NCBI GenBank assembly: GCA_021795255.1
Contig: JAJYPQ010000019.1
Location: 1-22,174 of the forward strand
Reading direction: 5' to 3'
Length of the DNA stretch: 22,174 bases
DNA from: Pseudomonadota bacterium
Lineage (GTDB): Bacteria; Pseudomonadota; Gammaproteobacteria; Acidiferrobacterales; Acidiferrobacteraceae
The notes under the pieces are model-generated. The model saw only the letters and a program-made list of their open reading frames with translations, was not told the origin of the DNA and made no database searches. Shown piece after piece: positions 1 to 6,422 of the stretch; position 1 is the first letter of the stretch, and each line of letters starts with the position of its first letter. The translations under genes and the position numbers were made by a program.

Positions 1-1
1 G

Positions 2-238
2 TTACGCACCGTTACCACCGATTGGACGGCCGCCTACGGCATACGCCCCCTCCTGGCCGAGACCTTGGTCGACCCCGCTCGCTTCACCGGGCATTGTTAC
101 CGCGTAGCCAACTGGATTGATGTCGGTCTCACCACGGGCCGCGGCCGTGAAGACCGCCAACACACACGCCATGGAGTAAGCCCTAAGCGGATATGGCTCT
201 ATCCCCTCGCGCCCAACGTCCGACAGAGACTCATGCAA
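2..238 (-). CDS. Possible small secreted protein, doubtful
   Basis: A complete 78-codon frame, closed by TAA at the left edge of the window. I do not recognise it. From an internal Met at about residue 23 (codon at 175) the product starts with a short apolar stretch (ACVLAVFTAAA) that could be a poor signal peptide. The rest is Gly-rich with no Cys or recognisable motif. Neither start has a convincing ribosome binding site, and the apolar stretch lacks a positively charged N-region when started at the internal Met. The opposite strand is also open here, which weakens the call. It may be a small exported protein, a remnant, or chance. Confidence 0.3.
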   Translation of the reverse strand: MHESLSDVGREGIEPYPLRAYSMACVLAVFTAAARGETDINPVGYAVTMPGEASGVDQGLGQEGAYAVGGRPIGGNGA

Positions 239-415
239 ACCCTGTAGATCGACCGCTACCCCGTTTCTGAAGCGGCGTCACTTCACATTGAGAATTGCTG
301 GGGTAAAGCGCAAGCGGTTGACGCCGGCCGTGTGCCGTGTAATCCAGCGCGGTAGGCTCTGGGTCTTTGCGGGCCGACCAGATCCCGGCATAAGACGAGT
401 CTTAACCTCACGCCC

Positions 416-868
416 CTATGTCAATCGCAGCGTCTCATCTGGCGATGACACGGCACCACCAAACGGCACAAAGTGCCTTGTATTACGAGTAATGATCCGG
501 AGATCGTGGGCCTTGGCGATACCAGCAAGGATGGCGTCCGACATCCCTGGATCGTGCCCCGCCGAGATGGCCTTGGCTTCCAGTTGCCCTGCAAACGCGG
601 CGCTTGATGTATCAAGGCCGATAATCTTGTCGTCATAGCTTCCCATAAGGCCGGCGAGCCAGGCCCTCAGGCCGGCCGCCTTCGTCGTCGCCCCCTTGTG
701 TTCGAGGAGTGCGATCCCCTTTTCGATTTCATGAACCGTAATGACCGACAGGAAAACCTGGCCGTCGGCGTCCATTCGTCGCAGCCAGTCAAGAAACACC
801 GGGGACGCCTCGGCGCGCCCGGGTGACAGCATCGAGATGACGTCGGTATCGAGCAAATAGCCGCTCAA
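416..868 (-). CDS. vapC: VapC-type PIN-domain toxin (ribonuclease)
   Basis: A 150-residue PIN-domain protein, the normal length for VapC/FitB toxins, which are Mg2+-dependent RNases cutting tRNA or rRNA. The acidic pocket is visible: D7 (with D9) in LLDTDVIS, E47 in TVHEIEKG, D111 in MSDAILAG, and the closing RNTRHF at about 128-133. The start is TTG and overlaps the antitoxin stop by four bases (TTGA), with an AAGGGA ribosome binding site about ten bases upstream inside the antitoxin gene. Translation is therefore probably coupled and toxin made after antitoxin. The target RNA cannot be read from the sequence. All four acidic or polar active-site positions are present, so the toxin looks intact. 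Confidence 0.9.
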   Translation of the reverse strand: MSGYLLDTDVISMLSPGRAEASPVFLDWLRRMDADGQVFLSVITVHEIEKGIALLEHKGATTKAAGLRAWLAGLMGSYDDKIIGLDTSSAAFAGQLEAKAISAGHDPGMSDAILAGIAKAHDLRIITRNTRHFVPFGGAVSSPDETLRLT

Positions 869-1113
869 AACGTGCCATCCCTTGATGGCGAACGGTTACG
901 CTCGAACTCACCACCCGGAAACGTTTTGAGGTAGGCAACGAGTCCCGAACGCTTGCGTTCGATCATCTTACGGGCGGTCTCCGCTGCCTCAACGGAGATC
1001 AAGGCGGCAACAGGTTTACCATGACGGGTGATCGTCACAAATTCCCCCTTGGCGGCTCTGTCAACGAGGCTTGAGAAACCGGCTTTGGCGTCTTTCAGAT
1101 TAATGCACGTCAT
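865..1113 (-). CDS. Phd/YefM-family antitoxin of the VapC toxin
   Basis: An 82-residue antitoxin, first gene of the two-gene toxin-antitoxin operon. The N-terminal half is a typical Phd/YefM DNA-binding fold (INLKDAKAGFSSLVDRA, then an ITRHGKPVAALIS beta-hairpin). The C-terminal half, rich in Arg and ending in F-E-R-N-R, would thread into the PIN active site and neutralise it; this is established for VapB/Phd-type antitoxins and inferred here. I chose the Met at 1113 because a longer frame reaching 1152 would run through the operator palindrome and has no family-like residues. The ribosome binding site is weak. Expected to repress its own promoter, as complex with VapC, by binding the palindrome just upstream. 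Confidence 0.88.
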   Translation of the reverse strand: MTCINLKDAKAGFSSLVDRAAKGEFVTITRHGKPVAALISVEAAETARKMIERKRSGLVAYLKTFPGGEFERNRSPSRDGTF

Positions 1114-1124
1114 GATGAAGGTTC

Positions 1125-1158
1125 GGCCTAATGTAGTCACATGTGACCACATTAGGCC
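1125..1158. promoter_or_regulatory. 34-bp palindromic operator of the toxin-antitoxin operon
   Basis: Outer arms GGCCTAATGT (1125-1134) and ACATTAGGCC (1149-1158) are perfect inverted repeats. The centre GTCACATGTGAC (1136-1147) is itself a perfect palindrome. Only the pair 1135/1148 (A against C) fails to match. It lies 12 bp upstream of the antitoxin start, where Phd-family antitoxins bind for autoregulation. There is no T-run on either side, so it does not look like a terminator. Confidence 0.75.
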
Positions 1159-1630
1159 CCCGCCACCGGAAATTCAAGACCTTACCGGCTTGCTTTAGGT
1201 GCTACCGGGAAAAATAGCGGGCGGCTCTCCTCGCTTGAGGGGCCCGGACGCCGACCGACACCGGACTTCATGCCCATCATGGCTTCCAGTTAAGCCGGTG
1301 CCGCCATTCCTCAAACGGCAGCGGCCTTAGGGGCCCGGGGCACGCAATCGTGATGCCCGTCCACCAGGTCTTGCGCGAAAAACCCCACGTCGATATTTTC
1401 TTGCCGATTCCTGAACTGCTAATTTGGTCGAAGTTGGCGTTTCGTGAGCAGTTTACCCTAAAACCCCTCATTGCTGTCCTATTCGCAGTACGCTAGGGTT
1501 TCGGCGCGAACGAGTTGGCAAGATCGGTTATTATGGCGGGGTTTTCCCGGAACTCAGGCGGCCCCAGGCGGTCTTGTAGGCTGTGGGCTTAAGCAGGGCC
1601 GCGACCTGAAACAGAAGAGAGGAACGAACG
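1159..1630. other. 472-bp stretch with no assignable gene
   Basis: No recognisable gene. Two overlapping short open frames share it: minus 1277-1471 (64 codons) and plus 1353-1496 (47 codons from ATG, the frame open back to a stop near 1237). Neither has a ribosome binding site or recognisable product. A 9-bp inverted pair, CCGGGAAAA near 1206 and TTTTCCCGG near 1543, brackets part of the region but does not extend into a longer terminal repeat. The stretch may be decayed DNA beside the toxin-antitoxin module. The last bases hold the ribosome binding site of the next gene. Confidence 0.5.
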
Positions 1631-2026
1631 ATGGATTATCAGCAGGCAGAAAACCAATTGGCGACGGTACAACAGCAAACCCAGGCCAGTCTCCAGAAAC
1701 TCCAGGCGCTGGCCCAGAAGTTAGCGGCCGCCGCCCCCGATCCGACCACCGGCCGCGAGTGGGCCATGGACCTGCGGGAAGTGGCGCTGGCCGTGCAGAA
1801 TCAGGCCCAGAACACCACGCTGCTGGCCCAGCAAATGGCCGAGTATATCCGGCGTCTCGAGAGCGATGTCGCCACTCACCCAAGCCCTAGCGTTCAACCT
1901 ACGGGCTGGGCCAATCAGCCTCAGGCCGGAGGCGGGTTCTTGAGTTCCTTGACGAGCGGGCTCGGTATGGGCGCCGGTTTTGCGGTGGCCGACGACTTGG
2001 TGGGCGACCTATTCAATATGTTTTAG
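1631..2026 (+). CDS. Small coiled-coil protein with Gly-rich apolar C-terminus
   Basis: 131 residues, unknown function. A good ribosome binding site (AGAGAGGAA, eight bases before ATG) supports the start. Residues 1-85 are rich in Gln, Ala and Leu with heptad-like spacing, so a helical or coiled-coil domain is likely. A Pro/Ser linker follows at about 90-100. The end (about 101-131) is an apolar Gly-rich segment finishing [12 protein letters not shown]. There is no signal peptide. The C-terminal style resembles the tail of DUF2076-type proteins, but I do not claim membership. Its stop lies inside argH: the two genes overlap tail to tail by 18 bp. Codon use looks like that of its neighbours. 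Confidence 0.72.
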   Translation: MDYQQAENQLATVQQQTQASLQKLQALAQKLAAAAPDPTTGREWAMDLREVALAVQNQAQNTTLLAQQMAEYIRRLESDVATHPSPSVQPTGWANQPQAGGGFLSSLTSGLGMGAGFAVADDLVGDLFNMF

Positions 2027-3409
2027 TTGGGCTAGCCGGTCGCGGCCGCGCGCTATCGCGGCCCGGACTTGGGCGGGTGCTGTGCCGCCTAAGTGATCGC
2101 GGGCCGCGAGCGACCCTTCCAGGCTTAGTACCGGGAAAATATCCTCCTCTATCAGAGCCGAACAGGCCTTGAGATCGGCAAGAGCGAGGGCCGCCAAGTC
2201 GACCCTTTGCTCAATCGCAAGCCGTACGGCCCGCCCGGCGGCCTCGTGGGCATCCCGAAACGGCAGGCCGCGACGCACGAGATAATCCGCGAGGTCGGTT
2301 GCCGTGGGGTAACCGCGGGTTGCCTCGTGGCGCATGCGGTCCCTATGAAAGGTGGTCGTCGGCAGGAGCTCGGTGAGCGCCCGCAACGAGTCCTTAAGGG
2401 TGTCCAGGGTGTCGAAGAGCGGTTCTTTGTCTTCCTGGTTGTCTTTGTTGTAGGCCAAGGGCTGCCCCTTCATGAGCACCAGAAGCGCCGTCAGGTGGCC
2501 GATCACCCGCGCACTCTTGCCGCGGAGAAGCTCCGGAACGTCCGGGTTCTTCTTTTGCGGCATGATCGACGATCCGGTGCAAAAACCATCGGCGAGCTCG
2601 ATAAAGCCAAACTGCGGCGTAGACCACAGGACGAGTTCTTCGGCCATGCGCGACAAATGGACCATGATCAGGGCCGAGGCCGCGGTAAACTCAATGACGA
2701 AGTCGCGGTCGGAGACGGCGTCGAGCGAGTTTTCGGCGGGGCGCGAAAAGCCCAGGGCGCGGGCCGTCATGTCCCTGTCTATGGGAAAGCTCGTTCCGGC
2801 CAGCGCCCCGGCCCCGAGCGGCAGGATGTTGACCCGCTTACGGGTATCGATGAGGCGTTCCTGATCGCGCAGGGTCATCTCAAACCAGGCGAGGATATGG
2901 TGCCCCAAGGTAACCGGTTGGGCGACCTGAAGATGCGTGAAGCCGGGCATAATCGTCTCGGTCTCGCGCTCGGCGATTAATAAAAAGACGGCACCTAGCT
3001 CTTGGAGTTGGTCTAAGAGGGCGTCGATGCCATCGCGTAGGTAGAGGCGGACCGCGGTGGCGACTTGATCGTTACGGGAGCGGGCGGTATGGAGCTTTTT
3101 CCCAACCTCTCCGATACGCGCGATCAGCGCGGCCTCGATGTTCATGTGGACGTCTTCGCGCTCTATGGACCAGGAGAAGCGGCCTTCGTCTATTTCCTTT
3201 TCGATCGCGGCGAGCCCAGACACGATCATAGCGGCCTCGTCTTGGCCTATGATACCAACTGCGCCGAGCATGGTGGCGTGGGCCTTGGAACCCGCGATAT
3301 CGTGGCGATAGAGCCGGTGATCGAAGCTGATCGAGGCCGTGAAGGCCTCCACAAAGGCATCGGTCGGCTGGGTAAAGCGGCCTTTCCAGGCCTTCTCGGA
3401 AGGGGGCAT
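2009..3409 (-). CDS. argH: Argininosuccinate lyase
   Basis: Last step of arginine synthesis: argininosuccinate is split into arginine and fumarate by a cytosolic homotetramer. At 466 residues it is of normal family length. The fumarase/aspartase superfamily signature [12 protein letters not shown] spans 279-290 with the catalytic Ser at 281. Other conserved blocks are SRNDQ (111-115) and GFTHLQ (156-161) with the catalytic His159. The start at 3409 gives the usual N-terminus leading to W-x-G-R-F. The ribosome binding site is weak, and a promoter lies only about 27 bp upstream. It is divergent from algZ-algR, the same neighbourhood as argH-fimS-algR in Pseudomonas, and overlaps the convergent gene at 1631-2026 by 18 bp. 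No ArgR operator was seen. Confidence 0.98.
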   Translation of the reverse strand: MPPSEKAWKGRFTQPTDAFVEAFTASISFDHRLYRHDIAGSKAHATMLGAVGIIGQDEAAMIVSGLAAIEKEIDEGRFSWSIEREDVHMNIEAALIARIGEVGKKLHTARSRNDQVATAVRLYLRDGIDALLDQLQELGAVFLLIAERETETIMPGFTHLQVAQPVTLGHHILAWFEMTLRDQERLIDTRKRVNILPLGAGALAGTSFPIDRDMTARALGFSRPAENSLDAVSDRDFVIEFTAASALIMVHLSRMAEELVLWSTPQFGFIELADGFCTGSSIMPQKKNPDVPELLRGKSARVIGHLTALLVLMKGQPLAYNKDNQEDKEPLFDTLDTLKDSLRALTELLPTTTFHRDRMRHEATRGYPTATDLADYLVRRGLPFRDAHEAAGRAVRLAIEQRVDLAALALADLKACSALIEEDIFPVLSLEGSLAARDHLGGTAPAQVRAAIARGRDRLAQLKHIE

Positions 3410-3435
3410 GCGGATTCTCGCATCAAAGGGCCCTT

Positions 3436-3464
3436 ATAGTAACGAACCCGACGCTCGACGTTAA
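3436..3464 (-). promoter_or_regulatory. Predicted sigma-70 promoter of argH
   Basis: Read on the minus strand: -35 TTAACG (3464-3459, 4 of 6 matches), a 17-bp spacer, and -10 TACTAT (3441-3436, 4 of 6). Transcription would start near 3429, giving a leader of about 20 nt before argH. Confidence 0.5.
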
Positions 3465-3521
3465 GCGCCGAGGGCCGATTTACCATTTATCCATTGTCGG
3501 AGGCCGGTCATCGGTCGCGGG

Positions 3522-3550
3522 TTGAGGTTCTACCGTCCGTCGGTTACAGT
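3522..3550 (+). promoter_or_regulatory. Candidate sigma-70 promoter facing algZ
   Basis: -35 TTGAGG (3522-3527), a 17-bp spacer and -10 TACAGT (3545-3550), each 4 of 6 matches. Start expected near 3557. The transcript would meet the intrinsic terminator at 3619-3652 before reaching algZ. The spacer contains an AlgR-like box (3533-3541). Confidence 0.4.
3533..3541 (+). promoter_or_regulatory. AlgR-like box in the algZ upstream region
   Basis: CCGTCCGTC matches 8 of 9 positions of the P. aeruginosa AlgR core CCGTTCGTC. It lies between the -35 and -10 of the candidate forward promoter, where a bound regulator could repress. This would be autoregulation of algZR; the match is short, so the call is weak. 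Confidence 0.3.
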
Positions 3551-3556
3551 TGACCT

Positions 3557-3652
3557 CGTTGTTCCTGGGCCGGCCTCTCCTTATGCACCCCCACCCCGAA
3601 ATACCGGCCTGGGTTGTCCGTCCCCCGAGGAAAGACTCGGGGGACGCTTTTT
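3557..3652 (+). ncRNA. Candidate small RNA or terminated leader before algZ
   Basis: About 96 nt between the predicted start of the 3522-3550 promoter and a strong intrinsic terminator. No plus-strand gene precedes the terminator (argH is on the other strand), so something short must be transcribed into it if it is functional. An internal long-range stem is possible between GGGCCGG (about 3567-3573) and CCGGCCT (about 3604-3610). It could be an independent small RNA, or a leader whose termination is controlled to regulate algZR. It does not look like any RNA family I can name. Confidence 0.33.
3619..3652 (+). terminator. Intrinsic terminator upstream of algZ
   Basis: A perfect 11-bp stem, CGTCCCCCGAG (3619-3629) with CTCGGGGGACG (3636-3646), loop GAAAGA, followed by CTTTTT. 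It is directional: only the plus strand has the T-run. A second, weaker hairpin (CCCGT-CTCG-ACGGG, 3674-3687) follows in the algZ leader. Confidence 0.8.
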
Positions 3653-3713
3653 CCTGGTAGTCTAGAGGACCTTCCCGTCTCGACGGGCCTTTACCCTTAG
3701 ACTTCAGGTGGCA

Positions 3714-4793
3714 ATGAAGGACTCAACTAGCTACTTCCTGCCCGACTTTAGCTCGCTTCAGATAGCCGCCAAGATCCTCCTGTTGGCAGAGGCCATCGCC
3801 GTCATATTTACGATCGGCCTCAATGACCATATAGGGCCGGCGCTCGGCAAAGACGGTCTGTGTCTGTCCGTGTACACCCTTACCATCGCCTTGGTAAGTC
3901 TTCTGCTCCTGCGGATCGCCAACCGCAGCCTGCGCAAACTGTCGGTGGTCGTAGGGTCGCTCGCCGTGATTGTCCTCATGCAGATTGCGATCATGGCCGT
4001 CACGGAGCTCATGATTTTGGCACTTTATGATCTGGGGCTTATCTCCAGTCGTTGGCCCGGTTGGCAAATGGCCGTCCTGGTCCATAGCCTTCTTATAGGC
4101 ACGATCGTGATGCTGCTTGCTTTACGCCATTTGTTCGTCTCGCATAAGGCGCAAATAGACGCCAAACTGGAGCAAGAGGCCCGCATACAGGCCCTACAGT
4201 CGCGTATTCGCCCTCACTTTTTGTTTAACAGCATGAATAGCATAGCGAGCTTAACCCGAAGTGATCCGCCACGCGCCGAGGCCGCTCTTCAGGACCTTGC
4301 CGATCTCTTCCGGGTGCTGCTGGCCGATGCCCGCAAGCTCGTCCCGATATCGGCCGAGCAAGAGATATCACGGCAATATCTTGAGATCGAGAAACTTCGC
4401 CTGGGGGATCGTTTGCAGGTCAACTGGACTGTGAGCAATGTGCCACGTAACGCGCTTATTCCTACGCTCACCTTGCAACCGCTCCTCGAAAACGCCATAT
4501 ACCACGGTATAGAGCCACGATTCGGAGGCGGGGTCGTGAAGGTCGAATTATGGGGCGACAACGCCGGGACCTTAAACATTTTAATCAGTAATCCGGTCCC
4601 AGAAGTGCGCAAGCATGCCCACGGACGGGGCAACAAGATCGCCATGGATAATATCCGTCAGCGGCTCTCTTCACATTTCTTGGAAGCAGCCTCCCTGCAG
4701 ACGTTTGAAGAAGGCGACCAGTACCATGTCAAAATTAAAATGCCGATTGTCAAAAATCAGGGAGATCGATACTTGGCGGAGACATCACGATGA
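3714..4793 (+). CDS. algZ: AlgZ/FimS-type membrane sensor histidine kinase
   Basis: Sensor kinase of the LytS/AlgZ (His_kinase, PF06580) class, partner of the AlgR regulator just downstream. About 359 residues from the ATG at 3714; a GTG two codons earlier (3708) is the alternative, and neither has well-spaced ribosome binding site. Four apolar membrane segments lie at roughly 15-36, 49-69, 76-104 and 119-137, followed by a short linker helix. The phospho-acceptor is His168 in RIRPHFLFNSMNSI. The N-box is LLENAIYHG (Asn260) and the glycine-poor ATP lid motif GNKIAMDNIRQRL starts near 306. There is no separate periplasmic sensor domain, so the signal is probably sensed in or near the membrane. 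Its end lies 38 bp before the preferred algR start, so the two are surely co-transcribed. Confidence 0.9.
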   Translation: MKDSTSYFLPDFSSLQIAAKILLLAEAIAVIFTIGLNDHIGPALGKDGLCLSVYTLTIALVSLLLLRIANRSLRKLSVVVGSLAVIVLMQIAIMAVTELMILALYDLGLISSRWPGWQMAVLVHSLLIGTIVMLLALRHLFVSHKAQIDAKLEQEARIQALQSRIRPHFLFNSMNSIASLTRSDPPRAEAALQDLADLFRVLLADARKLVPISAEQEISRQYLEIEKLRLGDRLQVNWTVSNVPRNALIPTLTLQPLLENAIYHGIEPRFGGGVVKVELWGDNAGTLNILISNPVPEVRKHAHGRGNKIAMDNIRQRLSSHFLEAASLQTFEEGDQYHVKIKMPIVKNQGDRYLAETSR

Positions 4794-4831
4794 GAGAGAC
4801 AGGTATGTCAAGCGAGCAGAGGAGGGAACCC

Positions 4832-5563
4832 ATGAAGGTTCTGATTGTGGACGACGAGAAATTGGCGCGCGATCGCCTCCGCGAACTGGTCGGAGAGATC
4901 GGTGAGCACACAGTGGTGGGCGAGGCCATGAACGGCAGTGAGGCGATAGAGCAAACCGAGAGGCTGAACCCTGATGTCCTGCTTATGGATATCCGGATGC
5001 CTGGTATGGACGGGCTTGAGGCTGCGATGCACCTTATGGGACTCGATGCGCCCCCGGGCGTCATCTTCACGACCGCCTACGACCAACACGCGCTGGATGC
5101 GTTTGAGGTGAATGCGGTTGACTATCTCTTGAAGCCTATTCGCAAGGATCGCTTGGCAAAGGCCTTGAGTAAGGCCGGCAAGCTGACCTTGCAGCAGCTG
5201 CAGGACCTTAACCAAGCCCAAGAAGCGCCGGTGGTGCGTACCCACTTGAGCGTACACCTGCGCGGAAACATTCGCCTCGTGCCGGTGCAGGACGTCCTCT
5301 ACTTTTTGGCCGACAACAAGTATGTGACAGTAAGAACCGCAAGCGAAGAGCATTTGATCGAGGACTCGCTTGTCAACCTGGAGCGCGAGTTCGGCGAAAG
5401 CTTCTTGCGCATCCACAGAAACGCCCTGGTGGCGACGCCTTATATCAGCGGCATTGAGAAGGACGGCAGCGGCACTTGGCACGTAACCTTAAAAGGCCTC
5501 GATAAGCGCCTCGCTGTCAGCCGCCGTCATGCCGCTGCAGTGAGGAGATGGGCGCGCCGTTGA
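4832..5563 (+). CDS. algR: AlgR-family LytTR response regulator
   Basis: Cytosolic DNA-binding response regulator. With the start at 4832 it has 243 residues, close to AlgR of Pseudomonas. I preferred this Met because AGGAGGGAA lies five bases upstream and MKVLIVDDEKLAR is the family N-terminus; an in-frame ATG at 4790 overlaps the algZ stop (ATGA) and would add 14 unlike residues. The receiver domain (1-115) has D7/D8, phospho-acceptor D53 in LLMDIRMPGMDG, T81 and K101. A LytTR DNA-binding domain covers about 137-240. In P. aeruginosa AlgR controls alginate, type IV pili and virulence; those targets are not in this window. Two AlgR-like sites are (3533, 11939). The gene ends 1 bp from the convergent gene at 5565. 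Confidence 0.93.
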   Translation: MKVLIVDDEKLARDRLRELVGEIGEHTVVGEAMNGSEAIEQTERLNPDVLLMDIRMPGMDGLEAAMHLMGLDAPPGVIFTTAYDQHALDAFEVNAVDYLLKPIRKDRLAKALSKAGKLTLQQLQDLNQAQEAPVVRTHLSVHLRGNIRLVPVQDVLYFLADNKYVTVRTASEEHLIEDSLVNLEREFGESFLRIHRNALVATPYISGIEKDGSGTWHVTLKGLDKRLAVSRRHAAAVRRWARR

Positions 5564-5564
5564 A

Positions 5565-6077
5565 TTACATGCGCCACAAAGCCGCGAGAGGTTGGTCGAG
5601 GGTGCCCGAAGGGAGTGGAAGTTGGCGGCGGCGAATGTCGTCGAGAGTTTCGGCAACCCGCGCGAAGTCGTGTTGGAGCCGCCAATAAACTCGGGCCTGT
5701 CCGCTATTTTTTTCGAAGTCGGCGGTTTGACCAAAGGCCGTGCGCCCGTGGTCGGCGTAGTAGGACAACTGTCCGCGGGCCCTTAAGCGGTCTCGAAAAA
5801 AGCCGCTCATAAAAAGCGTGTATTCGGCCAAATGGCGGACGATGATCATTTCGTGCCCGTGGTGGTCTTCCTGAGCCGCCCGTTGTTCCGTCACAAACTG
5901 CACAATGGTGGTGAGAGGGCGCTGCTCGCTGTCGCTGAGAGGGTAGAGGGCATCGGTGCGCGCAAAGCGCGTCAGCAGGTCGCTGACATAGGCCACTGTG
6001 GCGGGTTCGGCCATTCCGGCCCGCTTGAAGCCATGCTGGATGTGGCGATGAAAGAACTGGTAGAGAGTCGGCGTCAT
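5565..6077 (-). CDS. Conserved uncharacterised alpha-helical protein
   Basis: 170 residues. A good ribosome binding site (TTAGGAG, eight bases before ATG) and a TATAAT -10 box support the start. It resembles an uncharacterised bacterial family I remember by its pattern: YVSDLLTRFAR near 29-39, then RHLAEYTLFMSGFF near 81-94, then YYADHGRTAF near 106-115. These are all present here. The protein is predicted all-helical, cytosolic (no signal peptide or membrane span) and His-rich in its first half (HRHIQHG, EDHHGHE), so metal or haem binding is conceivable but not shown. It stands alone, convergent to algR with 1 bp between the stops, and has no operon partner on its strand. Function unknown. 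Confidence 0.8.
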   Translation of the reverse strand: MTPTLYQFFHRHIQHGFKRAGMAEPATVAYVSDLLTRFARTDALYPLSDSEQRPLTTIVQFVTEQRAAQEDHHGHEMIIVRHLAEYTLFMSGFFRDRLRARGQLSYYADHGRTAFGQTADFEKNSGQARVYWRLQHDFARVAETLDDIRRRQLPLPSGTLDQPLAALWRM

Positions 6078-6106
6078 GATGGTCTCCTAACACGGTCCCT
6101 GCTTTT

Positions 6107-6112
6107 ATTATA
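6107..6112 (-). promoter_or_regulatory. -10 box of the 5565-6077 gene
   Basis: A perfect TATAAT on the minus strand, 29 bp upstream of the ATG. No good -35 at 16-18 bp (CTTTTA is the best). Start near 6100, leader about 23 nt. Confidence 0.45.
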
Positions 6113-6422
6113 GTGAACAGGACGCGCAGTAAAAGGGACGCTCGGCGCCCAGATCTCGCCCCTCCGCCATGGGCCTTTCATGGGGAGACCGAGGGTTGAG
6201 TGTCGGCAAGGGACTCGGGTCGGGGCTGCCCTGATGGTGAGTTTGTGCCGTCCGTGTGGCGCCCTGGCTCGAAGACCACGCCCGGACCTTGTCCGGCAGG
6301 CGGTTTTTGCGGGGGCCAGCTCCGGCCTTTACGACCCCTAAACCGGAGGCACGCTGCGCGAATTGACAGAGGGGGAGGCAAATGTATGATGCCCTTCAAC
6401 CCTGAGGCCCGCTGGAGTTTGC
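6113..6422. other. 310-bp gene-free stretch before purT
   Basis: No gene is supported; both strands carry only chance frames. It holds a terminator-like hairpin on the plus strand (CCGGAC-CTT-GTCCGG, 6282-6296, extendable by CGC/GCG across a 3-nt bulge, then TTTTT at 6304-6308). A second hairpin is CTCCGG (6320-6325) with CCGGAG (6343-6348). The purT promoter follows at 6363-6390. The origin of any transcript ending at 6308 is unclear. I looked for a ZTP-type riboswitch because purT is a purine gene and did not find its conserved core. Confidence 0.4.
6363..6390 (+). promoter_or_regulatory. Strong predicted sigma-70 promoter of purT
   Basis: -35 TTGACA (6363-6368, perfect), a 16-bp spacer and -10 TATGAT (6385-6390, 5 of 6). 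Start near 6397, leader about 26 nt. No PurR-like operator was seen around it. Confidence 0.65.

Noticed and set aside
1206..1551. CCGGGAAAA / TTTTCCCGG inverted pair as ends of a small mobile element
   Set aside because: Only 9 bp match, with no extension, target duplication or transposase.
1471..1890. 139-codon plus frame over the small coiled-coil gene
   Set aside because: Different frame from the gene at 1631, Pro/Gly/Arg-rich translation, and no ribosome binding site.
2207..2980. 257-codon plus-strand frame
   Set aside because: Lies fully inside argH on the opposite strand, with low-complexity charged translation and no family match; argH has every conserved motif.
3583..3660. 25-codon frame across the algZ terminator, a possible leader peptide
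   Set aside because: No ribosome binding site and no run of regulatory codons; its codons are explained by the hairpin.
4808..5482. 224-codon minus-strand frame
   Set aside because: Antisense to algR, whose receiver and LytTR motifs are intact.
6113..6422. ZTP-type or other purine riboswitch before purT
   Set aside because: The conserved core was not seen, and the predicted promoter leaves a leader of only about 26 nt.
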